A DNA stretch of 64,000 nucleotides, taken from the NCBI GenBank assembly GCA_037893245.1, contig JBAIAA010000237.1, positions 1,550,001 through 1,614,000 of the forward strand. The letters are read 5' to 3'. This document shows, in pieces, positions 27,001 through 39,000 of the stretch. A model generated the notes under the pieces. It searched no databases and had not been told where the DNA came from. It saw nothing but the letters and a program-made list of their open reading frames with translations. Position 1 is the first letter of the stretch. Each line of letters begins with the position of its first letter. Origin of the DNA: Crossaster papposus. Taxonomy: Eukaryota > Echinodermata > Asteroidea > Velatida > Solasteridae. The position numbers and the translations under genes were made by a program.

Positions 27001-30000
27001 GCCTCAGAAATTTGAACTTTAGGACTTATGAGGCATCGGAATTCAGGCGTCGGACCTAAGATACGGCCCCTGTTTGGAAATGGTGGTGGAGCCAGAGACA
27101 GAGCCTAAGCTTGAAAACGACCCTAGTAAATCACTCAAGGGGATTACGGTTAACATGACATCAGAAAGTTGCCTTTTGGTTCGCTTTTATATTGAGGGCA
27201 ACTCTTGATTAGCCCAAGTACATTCTGTATTCTGATTTATTTTCCGCAGTGCCTAGGTTTTCTAAAATGTCAAAATGTGACAAAGCCTCTCATTTCTACG
27301 CCTCTGCACCGCCTCTGTGACTGTGATAAACTAGTTTCTAATCTTGTACATACAGGTCCCTTGCTGTAACCCAAAGACTTTAATTTCTCCTGCCTTCTTC
27401 TTGTTTTCGCTTGTCAGGATCTGGTTTCTCGTATTTGGGCAACTACATCAGTCCCTCCAGCGCTGACTCCTTCAAACAGTCCAGCGGCGTGGTTGCACAA
27501 CCAGCGAACATGAACCAGTACTGGCTGACCAACTCCGAAGGTGAGTCTATACCAGGCAGAGTTGTAATGAGTCACTGATTTTTGTGACTCAAGTGAAGTC
27601 AAGTCATTTTAAAGAAGTGAGTTGACTCGACTCGACTCGACACCGACTCGACACCGACTCGACACCGACTCGACTCGACACCGACTCGACTCGACTCGAC
27701 TCGACTCGACTCGACTCGACTCGACTCGACTCGACTCGACTCGACTCGACTCGACTCGACTCGACTCGAGTCACAGTGTGTTCCACTCAAGTCCATTCGA
27801 TTCACAAATATTTGAACACTATACAGGGTGGCCCACAAAACAACGGTCACGCATACTTCCATTACACTGAGGCCGAAACGGCCGAAACTACCGAAAAAAC
27901 AATGGATGGAGAATCTTTCTAGAAGAAAAATGATAACAATATATCTCGATTTGGGCTAGTAGTTTTAGCTCCAGATCCTATTTTGGGAAGCACAGTCGGA
28001 GGTCCTTTCCCACCGAGATATAACTTAACCGTGCCCGTGAATTTAACACGACATGGTTCAGTTATTTCTCGGTACCAAAGGACCTCAGACTTCACTTCAC
28101 AAAATAGGGTCTGGAGCTAAAACTACTATAGTAGCCTAAATCAAGATATCTTGGTATAATTTTTCTTCTAGAAATATTCTCAATCCATTGTTATAGATAG
28201 TCTTGGCCTGGTCGAGGTATGCTTGTCCAGGTTTTTCTTCTTTTATTTAAAAAACAAAATCTTCATTATTGAAATTCTTCATTTTTGGGACAGGTGCTTA
28301 GGATCTGAAATGTCCAGTGAAAAAAACACGTCTTTTACAAGTTTGTACTCGGTAGTTATAACAACATAGCTGTAGGAAACTAAATCTGTCATTCAGTTTT
28401 TACGATTCTGTTGAAAGTCAAGTTTATTTTCACTGTCTGGTCAACTATGTAGCTTCCAAAACTGTTATTGTTAATACAAGAAGCATCACAGCAACAAATC
28501 TTTATTTTTATTTTTACCAGTGTGTCAAACTGCACAGTACAGCCCCTGGAAAATATTAATTTTTCCATTCTCAAAAAAAGAAAGAAATTCCGGCCAATAT
28601 TTCACATCTATTTTGTCAGCTAATATTGCTTTCTAACAACAAAAAAAGGTTTAGGCATGTTGGCAAGGACACAGCTTTTCTTCGTCTTGTGTCAATCCTT
28701 AGACCTTTGGCCCTTTCTGAAGAAAAAATAAACAGAAAATGCTACACAGAGGGCCACAAGAGAGTTCCAAACTGTTTTCTTGCACCACGGCTGAGAGAAC
28801 AGTTCGTGCCCAAGTTTATACAAAAATGGGCCCTGTGAATAATATCTGTACAGGGCCCCTTCCATTATCTTCAGTACTTGTTTTTCTAACTGGTCGATAA
28901 AATTTACGCTGACAGACAAATCAGCATCTTTAATGGTTTCTATTTTATGGCTGGAGACATGGGGAAAAAAAGTTAGTTTCCTTGAAAAACAGAGGGAACG
29001 CCTTTCAGAAAAAAAAGTCAAGATTGAATGAATGTTGACATTTTAAATTTACAAAAGTACAAAAGCTGATTTTGAATAGTAAAAGTCCTTGTTTAATTTA
29101 TGCCTTTTTTATCACCATTTGCACTTTTGTTTCCTCTCGAGTCAAAATGATTCAGTGTCTCTGGTCCCTGTGCCGTGCTTATCACAAAAACAATGTTTAA
29201 CAGAAAGAAATGATAGTCGGCCAGACTGTATATAAATGTTTTGAATTAAATGAAGTTTTACGAGGGCACAAGTCTTGGCTGAACACAAATGGGTTTGGTT
29301 CTGTCCCTAGCCTTCGCAAACTGCGCCATGTGTGCTGGGGGCGTTTTTGTGATCATTAATATCTGCCACCAGAGGCAGTTTCAGTGGGATTCAGACTTCA
29401 GCGGTGGCTCGGGCTTGTGAAATGGAAAGAACATACATTGCATGTGACCCGCTGAGGCTAAACGAGGAATGTCCCGTCCCCAAAAACCTTGTTTACTTTC
29501 GAGTAATTCGTTTTCTGTATTTTGGAGTTGCCAAGCTATTCAAGATTCACACTGTGCATTTTTATTGTGGGAAAATACACCCAAATGCTGGAAAAGGATT
29601 TTTTTCACAGCCGTTGGTAGCGCAAGCGCGTACGTTTTGTCAATGCCCTTTTTCTTGAAATGAGATTGCTAAGGTTTCACACTGTCAAATCTCCTGTGGT
29701 ATATCTTTGGAATTAATTGAACTACATAATTTCGGTATCATTAGAAAGCTAATAAGTTCCTCTTTATCATGATGTAATTTTGTTTAGTTTTCTATAAAAA
29801 GTATTTGACAATGTTTTTTTGAAATGGTAAGAGGGTAGAAAATAAGGAAGTCAAACTAGGAAATTAATTTCAGTTGGTAGTTTTTATGAAGAAAAGTGGC
29901 CTTTTTATAAGAGATAAAATCCTTTGAAGAAATTGAAACAAGCTGCACATTTTCATTACCAGTTTCAGGCAAAATTGGCAGCATGCAAACTAAAATGGAA

Positions 30001-33000
30001 ATTGCCTATTTGCCCTTGGGTCATGTTGCTTTGGGAATTTCCCTTAGGGAGCTGCGGTCTTTTTTTTCCATTTTTGTCCTAGTAATAAAATGTATGTTAT
30101 TACGGACCACACCTGCTGCAAATCTTTGTTCCAGCTTGGCAAAGTGCCAAGATGAAAGGCAGTGACAAAGCCTAAAGCTTGTTCGCTTTTTTTTGCTTTT
30201 CTTTTCTCTTCCAGGCAAATATAAAATGCTTAGCTGCAAGCTAGCAGGGAAACTTTTTCTTCATAAATGTATTCACATGTCATTGCACATGCCCTGGCAA
30301 CATTCCATGTCCTATTATCAGTTTGTTCATATTTGAGATTCATGATCTGTGGTTTATTCCAATTCTATGGAGCTGCTAAGCAAACAAATTTGCTTAGCAT
30401 GAAAATTCTTCCTTGGCAAAAATAGGGTTACAAACCAAATTTTTACGTGATGTATATTGTCTCTGACTGGTATTCAGGTGATTTTGGCTTAGCATGAAAA
30501 ACACTTGGAATTTTATTTGGGCTGATAGCCTCCAATTTTTTTTAAGCAAGACTTTTTTTGTGCTAAGCAAATTTATGTGCTTAGCAGCTCCAGGGTTTAC
30601 ACTTATGGTGAGGATGTACGATGGACTCGACTGCCACACTGAAATGAATTGAACTAAAACAGAGAAAACTAGACTAACATTGGTTGTATCTTCATCGTAG
30701 GGTATGCAGGATTCTCAGTCAGTGGTGCTCATTCCTATCCACCATACCTCGCCACACTCAACTCATTGCCGGGGCCCGGAACCCAAGGATTGCTGGCAGT
30801 TTCAGCCACGGCCAAGTCAGGTAACAGCGGCACTCATCGTGGTTAATTCCTGGCGGAAGTGTCAAGTAGCCGTTTTGTCTCACTTGTTTTCCTCTTTCAT
30901 TTGTCACTGTTAATACCTTTTTTTGCCATGAATGCAGAAACCATATACATGGAATGAAACTTTTTTTACAAGATTTAAAACCGAATAAAGTAGGCTGTCT
31001 CTGGTTGCATGACGCTTGCTTGAAGTTTCAAGTTTAGCGATTAAACAGCCAAGTTTCAAGTTTAGCAATTAGACAGCCAGTTCTAAATCAATAAAGCTGC
31101 ATAGCAAGTGGCACATTACTATTAGATGCAGTTTTTTAATTTTTTTGAGACTCATTATAAGTATCACAATTTTTTTTTTTTTTAATACATTCATCAAGAA
31201 TGCATAATCAGTTCGCGTCAGATGCGTTATAAACACGGCATTTTTGTCTTTCGGAATTCAAAACAGATGGCGAATTAAAACGTTACGACCAAGGCCAGCG
31301 AGCGACACCAGAAATATCAGGGTGTGCTACCCACAGATTCCGGCCTGAGGTTGGTAAAAAAACAATCCCGCGCTAGCGCCTGGGCCCAGTCAATGTCAAA
31401 ATAATCCTGACGTGAACTGGTTATAAGTAATTATAAACTTGTGGAAATTACTGTGCTCTTTTAATTCAGATTTTACAGAACCAGCTTTTTGCCTACGATA
31501 ACACAATTTTGTTTTTCAGTGACTATTAACCTATTCCAGGTCCTATCATAGTTAATTCTCAATACATTTTTTTTTTTATTCATGTTTCTTCTGCACAGAA
31601 AGCCAACGTATCTTGGCATCCCACCACACCAGGAGCAGTGACTTATGGGAAGGCCCAGCGTCCAAGCTCCACAAGCCCTCGCCACACGCTCACAAAGAGG
31701 CCGCCCTCTCCCCAAAGACACCGACCCACCCGTTGGTCAAGTCCAGGCACACTTCAGGAAGTGAGGACAGGAAGTTGTCTAAACCGCATGATTCCAGCCG
31801 GAGCAAAAATAAAGATCGAGTCCTAGACGGCGCTGTAGTCGAGGTGAAGAGGGAATCTGCTGCCACTAAATGTAGCAAGACATCTCCAAAGGAAAAGGGA
31901 AGTGGTTGTGATGTTGCACCGAAAACAGAACACAAGTTAGAATCAGACTCCCGACAGGACCTACAGACGAAGAAGTCTGATAGATTGTTTGTCCCCGGCA
32001 ATCCGGGTACTCTTACAATTGAGATAAACAATGGGGAGGAGCCGACTAATTTAGCTTCAAAGTGTAACGGCAACACTAGCATTCTTATAAGTCCCAAGAA
32101 AGAGAGTACGAAGGGCAATCTGAGTTTGAATGCTTCGAGTCCAAAATCAAAGGAATCGAGCTCGGAAAGGCGAAAAAAAGCAAGCAAACGGAAAGACTTG
32201 TCCGTGGACGTGAACGGAAATGCTGTGCTCTCCGGCATCCCTGCCATTGCGGAGAAGAAAGTCGCACTGCCGGTAGCAACATTTATGCGTATCAGTGAGA
32301 ATTTGACGCCGGTGGCAGCGTTTGCCTCAGAAACACAAAACAAAAGTGATTTGTCACATCTGCCAGCAGGTGTTGAATCGACGGGCAAAAATCAACCAAT
32401 TCAAATGAACGCCTCCACTAATGGTAATAACGGGACATCGTCAAGTGGTGCCCATACCGTGCCACTGGCTGCCAGCCCTCTGTCATCTATCATGGTGCCT
32501 TCTTCAGAAAAACTCTACCCACGTTCGCTCCCATGTAAAGTCTTGAGTCCAACGTCAGCTTCCCTCATGTCAACCTCGCCGGGATTTTCCTCTCACAGAA
32601 CGGATGGCCCGACTGCCGTAAGTCTGTCGGGAAAAACCACCAGTGGGGTTATTTCAGTGCAGACCGGTTCCCCTGGAGCTATTGTGTCTACTTCTTCTTT
32701 GGGAGACTGCACCCAAAGAACCGGTATCCCTGGGGATTCACCAACTGCAGGAGCTGATGTCAGAAAGATAAGCTTCCTAGTAGATATCCCAGCGAGTCTG
32801 AACTCTTTGGACATTAGTCACCCCAAAGCTTGTCCCGTTGGAGCAGGTCCAGCAATATCTAACGTCCCAACATCAAGTCCACTGGGAGCTACTGCTTCAG
32901 TACCTAATCCCTCAGCGACTTATCCCACAGATGATAATCCCAAAGGAGTTAACACTGCAGAAGTTAATCCTTCTGTAATGGATCCCACAGGAGCTAATCC

Positions 33001-36000
33001 TACGAGAGACAGTCCGATTAGAGCTAGTCCACAAGGGACCTTCTCTTTAGAGGGAAGGGCAACTGAAGCTAATCCCAGTGGAGCTAATCCTACCAGTAGT
33101 AATTCAGCTGGATTAAGTCCCACTGGTACTAAGCCCCTTCGATCTAGTCCTTTGATTAGTGAGGGCTTGTCGAGTCCCCACAGTGTGATTAGCAGTGATC
33201 TGTCTAGCGAGAGTCCGGTTGAGAAGGAGAAATTGCCAAGCCCAAGATCTCTGGTCGCTACTACTGCTTCCAGTACATGTAAGTAGAATACAGACTTACA
33301 AGTATTCCTGCTTTTCTAAATATTTCCTAAATATTTCATCGTCTCCTACTATTTTTTTCTTGAAATTCCTATTATTTTCTACTTCTTCCCACAACTCAAC
33401 AAAAAATGAAATTTCATTGAATATATTTCATAACACTTACACACTGTCATGAATCACACAATGAAGGGCGTTGGCGCAGTTGTACTGAAACGCCATTCAA
33501 GAATACAGCGTATTCCGTTGCACACGATGCATAAGCCTTACTTGGGCTTTAAGTTTAAAAAACTAAATATGTGCAGAGAGAGGAACAGACTTTGCCATCT
33601 TCAGGGCATCAGTAAAACAGTTAGTGACTCAGCAATAGCCTCCGAAGATGCCTATCCAATTATAGAGGAGATTTACTCTGAAATGAAAGTGTTCAAAACA
33701 CCGTGAAAAGGTTTTCGGGACAACATGGGAATAGACTTTTATTATTACCATTAGACCTGTCCTCCCCAAGGCTCTCGGCATCGCTATTCCGAGCATCCGG
33801 GGGCGGCTTTGAGTCAACTTCCTTATTTGTTACGCTTGGCCACTTCGCACGAAAACCGGGGAACATTACTTGACAAAACGCCACAAATTTGAAACAGATT
33901 TTGGAGTGAGGGAGCAGCACAAAGGAGAAGGAGGGAGAAAGCAAGAAGGAAAAAAAGGAGAAGGGAAAAGGTTTATTATTGTAGCGTGATTCGGGGGGAA
34001 AGGGGTAGGGGATATATGGGGGAGGTAATGTCCGGTAGTTATCCAATAAGAATCGGGAAGGAAACGGAATAGTGACATTGTAATGCATGATGCAAAGATG
34101 TCCTTCTCAAATGTCTTGTAGTGTGCCATCCTGAATTGGAAACAAAGTCACCAGAGACTCGCAAATGTGGTTTTTCTTTTTGTCGCATCATAGGAAAAAG
34201 AAAATAGCTTGCCAACATGAAATTTTATATGGTGGGGGGAAAAGTAATTGGTTTTTGGTTTCTGTTTTATTTATAATTGTTCCTGAGTGTGTAAGGAACA
34301 CAGGATCTTAACAATTACATGAGTGTCCTGCAGACAACCAAGGTCCAAGATGGATTATACATGTATATATCATTAAATGCTTTAAAAAAAATTGAACTTG
34401 AAATACTAATCTCTGGAAAGTTATACAAGTGCTCTACCAATTGAACTATCCAACCCTAGGTTTATGGTCTTCTGCATGTTTTATGGTCTTCTGTATGTTT
34501 TATGGTCTTAATACCAATTTCTCGTTTAAAGGTTCAGTAGACCATGTAATTTGTGTATTTATATCGTTTGAAGCAGCAAAATTGCTAAAAATCTAAAAAC
34601 AGGTGCTTGACAACGAAACTTGATGAAGTTTTCCTTTTGTTAACTTTTATTAAAAAAACATGTGTACAATAAGCTGAAAGGAAGGTTCAATTTAATAACA
34701 GGTGCAAAATTGCTGAATATGAATGAATAAGCTCTTATTTGTCCTTGGAATTTATTATTATAGTATTTAGAATGGTTAGATAACAGATAGAGACCTTCGG
34801 ATTGACTGCACTACAGTTTTCATAGTTGGTTACTTTTTACCTATTACATGAATCTTGCCTTTAAAATGTGACTTTTTTGTCACTTGCAGGTGTGACATCA
34901 GCCGTCTCTAAGCCGATTTCCTTTCCTGCTCACGGATCCCTGCCCTCCCCTTCCTCCCAGACTCAACCCTCTTACATCAACCACCTACCCATCTACCTCC
35001 ATGGCACAGGGCATCTCAGCCTGGAAAGGGAGGTCGGTCGGGAGACCCCGCGGGATGGCTCCAAGGTCCACGCCACAACGTTTGTTCCTGCCCTTGGGGA
35101 GTTCATTCCAGGACCAGCCTGCAGTGCCACCATGCAAGTCAAGGAATCCAAAACGAAAACCTCCACAAATGGCAGAGAGGGTAGTCATGGACCACTCGTG
35201 AGCGAGAAGGAGAAGACATCCTTAAAGAAGGAGCCTGCCAAAGTCAACATGGCGCTGTTGACAAAGGAGCAGACGGTGTCTTTGCCCAAAGGAGACGCCG
35301 GTGCCGAAAAGGCAAAATTCAGATCCCTACATCAGGACTGTGGAGCCAAGTCCAAGGAAAGTCTGGAATCCAAATCAACTCTGACCAAAGCAAAAGGCGA
35401 AAAGGCAGATAAGCATGATAAATCAAAGAAAGGGCACTCGGGCAGTAGTAAATCATCTCATGAGAGTCGAGACCATCATCTATCTCCATCGGAGCCTTGT
35501 GCAAGCGGGAAGGATCGGGCAACAGAGGGCACACACAGGACTCCTGGTGATTCAATTCACAGGGAAACGTGCCGAATGTCGGACGCAGCCGTCATTAGTA
35601 CGACGCCAAGCGTGCACAGCTATCCCCATCACATGGCTGGCTTCTCACTGCCTCTCAGCAGCATGGTGCCCTCCTCCAGGGACGGTAGCAAGCTTGATTC
35701 CCCACCCACGCTGTACAGCACCGAGGAACAGCGGCGATACTTAGAGTGGCATATGGCTGCCGCGAAGCGCGGATACTGTTATGAGCATCCAGGGATCCGA
35801 GTATCAAGCCAGGAGCCCCCGAAGTTTGACCCGAGCATGCTGCACAGGACACCACATCAACCAAGCTTCCCTTCACCTAGGACGGACAGCCGAGCAGAGT
35901 CGGTGCCTGAACACAACCGGGGAAGGGACTTTCCATCATACACGGCTCCACAGGAGAGCATGCTGAGGTCGGTCTTGACAGCAGGAATGCATCAGGCACA

Positions 36001-39000
36001 CTCAGAGGCACAGCGAACCTCTCCTGGAAGCAGCAGCAACAATGGCAGTGGCAGCAGCGGCAAAGCCACAAAGCAGAGCAGCGAAACTAAGAATGAGAAC
36101 CGCACCAAGTCTGCTAGCCATGGCAGCAAGACGTCGTCGGAGGGCCTGGGATCCCAGGGGAGGTTGACACCGGGAACCAAAGGGAGTGACGGTCGTAATC
36201 CTCCGGTCGGGATAGCCGTGGGTCAAAAGAGACAGGATTCCGACAGTGTGAGCCAAGGAAGGCCGTCAACCATCACTACACCAAGAAGTAAGGCTTTTTG
36301 TCGGCTCTTCGTAAATCAAGACTTTTAATTTGCCATTACAGAGCATTCTTGTAATTAACAATGATAAATCTTATACTTTAGCGCACATCTAAACTCTCTG
36401 CTCTGAACATAGGAAATGTCGTACTACGGAGATTTTGAAATGAAAATGCCATTTTTCAGTTAAACTGAATACTAGATAACACCCTCTTGGCCAAAGTTGT
36501 GGTACATGTAAATGCCTTTAAGGATTTCAGACAAAAATAAATGGGTGTGTGAATTATCTTCGCTGTTTGCTTTCTGATAAACATATATCTCCAGTATGTG
36601 TCTCTATAACTATATCCAAAAATATATCAAAAAAATACTTAAGGTAGTTGGACATAAAGCACAAAACCATTCAGGATTTTTAAGGCCGTATTTTTGAGAT
36701 ACAGTTTGTAATACTGGTACATGGAATGTTGATTAAAAATTTGGAACTTAAAATACCTATAAAGGCTGGTTCATGGAGTTGAAACTTTTGCAAATTCTCC
36801 TCGCGAAAACTTGTCCTTGCGTCACAAATTTGCGCTCACGTTCACTTTTTGAGTTTGAACTGAGCTTAACCTTGTCAGTTTTTGTTCGATTCTCATGTTC
36901 TACACATTCTACACAAGTCAATGAAAGTTCCTTTCCAATGATCAAGAAAATCCATGTTTTCAAAAATTGCTCCAAGTGACTGGTTTTGTGCTTGTTTTGA
37001 GACCGTTTTGAGATCATCCATTCAAATCTAATTTTAACAAATTCTAAGTTAAAAAAGTTCCGCCAAGACTGCGTCCTGAAATTAAAAAGTTACAAATCTC
37101 ACCTCGGGGCTTGTTTCCTTGTCTCACCGTGCATGCTGGATTTGTTTTCAACCACGTCAATTTGTCATATTTTTTTTCCCCAACAGACAGTCCCCACATC
37201 GGTGCTGATGAAGTCGAGGACCGAGGGGCCCGATCCAGGGCCATACACGGAGTAGACAGAGATGGCAAACACCGGGAACACTCGCCACGGTAAAATATTG
37301 CTTATCCATCTATCTATAATTCCAGGATTCTCTGTCTGTCTGTTCGTCGGGCTGTGAGGCTGTCCATACATTTTATTTTGATTATCTCCAAAATCGGGCA
37401 CTGCATGAAGTAGAAAATCGGCAGGTGTATTGCTCAGGAAGCCGCCTTTTACCCAATATATCTACGAATTGCTGTCGAAATTGCATGATTCCACCATTTC
37501 GGCAATTTGTTTCTAAATTTTTTCCAAAAAAACCCATTACGGGGTGAAAGATAAGATAATAATGTTACCAAATCCATCACAAATTCAAAATCAACATTTT
37601 CTTCTATTTTCACTCCTATTTTATTTTGACTGTTCGTATTGTGAAGAAACAAAAGGTAGAGGGGGAATAAGATTTGGGTCGGGAGTTGCAGAGAGAAACA
37701 ATGACCCAAAAAACTTGACAATTGTCCCACAGTACTGTCTATTCAGGACTGAAACAGAGAATGGATTGTCTAACACTCGGATCAATTCATTGCGAATATG
37801 ATCATTTCATAATGATTTACTCTAGGAGTGGTACAGCATCATTCTCGGGCCATTATTGAGACATCTTCATTATCTCCTTGCCTTCGCAGAAAATTATTAA
37901 AAGAAAAAGAAAATTGCCTGTGTGCGAGGTTAGATTTCACATTTCGATATCATATTCACTTTTTTTATTTTCTTAAATTGTATTCATCAAATTGCAGGTC
38001 TCATAGGGAAGCAACTGATCTGTTGCCGCCGACGAAGTACCATCATCACCGGTACCCGGGGGAGCTGGGCTCCAACCTTATTGTCACAGGTGCGTCAACG
38101 AATTCACACAGATTTTAAATTTGTACGCGTGAACTTGGTCATGCATGGCTGAAAAATGTAAAGCAGCATGCTTGGAAATTCTGAAATTCTGCTCAAATTT
38201 TGGAGAAAAAAAAAGTAGGGTATGTAAACTTATTCTCGGATACACCATTGGTAATTGCTTGTATTATCATAAATGGGTAGATCTTTAGTGCGTCGGCTCG
38301 GTGATGTTAAAATAATTCTAGGGCGAACTGGTTAAAAAAACTTTTCTTCATATTTTATACTATATCTTTACAATATGTGTGGTAGCATATCAAATATTAC
38401 AAATGAATAAATCATATGAATTAATATAAAGAATTATTCCTGTTTTGTTTAATTTATTTATTTTTTAATTTTTTTTTTCACTGAACTGTGCCAGAAAGCC
38501 TCACATATTTGTTAAATGTTTAATGTAATAGCATCGTATTTCTGTTAAAGATATGCATATTTATTTGCATGAATGTTTTATTGTAAATGTTTGTTGGTTG
38601 TCTTCTTTGTAACTCACCCAGGTGGCACCACTCTAGGCCCCTCTCCTCACCACTTTGACCCCACGGAGGGCCGGATAACCCCCTCCCACCCAGCCCACCT
38701 AACCCTCCCTCCCCCCTGGCTACCCAGGGCTCCGGGCCCACCCCACGCCCAATCCCTTTGGCTAGGCCACCCCTTCAGCCTGACCGCACCCCCCGCCGCC
38801 ACACCCCTACATGCCGCGGCCGGTGAGGGTGCGTCCAGCCATCTACAGGTCCCGCCGGCGGGTCTGCAGTTCGCCAGGGATCCGGCTACCGGGCATCTAG
38901 TGCTCGTACCTCAAGCGCCGGCCGTGCACTCAGACTCAAGCATCCCGCCCAACTTGAGTAAGCAGTCACCACAATCTTATTACCCAGCGTAATTTAAGGC

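Larger units (their letters stand above)
9096..27417 (+). other. Intron 1 (18.3 kb)
   Basis: GTACGT donor to TTGTCAG acceptor. It carries M1 copies 4-14, M3 and M5 elements, the GGCCGGTT minisatellite, one poly-G run and two CpG-containing blocks. 9143-10446 and 10808-12184 show nothing identifiable; 18171-19285 is AT-rich with TTATTATT runs. No additional coding exon is needed for phase. Confidence 0.75.
27541..30700 (+). other. Intron 2
   Basis: Holds the CGACT repeat, M9, the dispersed repeat at 29.4 kb and an M5 copy. 28240-29430 is AT-rich and otherwise featureless. Confidence 0.75.
33279..34889 (+). other. Intron 4
   Basis: Contains a dispersed repeat, a purine-rich stretch (33905-34030, AAGGAGAAGG-type), a degenerate tRNA-like piece and an M4 fragment. 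TTTTATGGTCTTCTG is repeated three times near 34465-34510. Confidence 0.75.
38090..38621 (+). other. Intron 7
   Basis: Contains the fused M1-tip/M2-end fragment (38238-38334), then T-rich sequence leading to the CTCACCCAG acceptor. Confidence 0.75.

Noticed and set aside
31690..32388. 232-codon open frame on the minus strand
   Set aside because: Exact antisense of exon 4, whose phase, splice sites and family match are clear.
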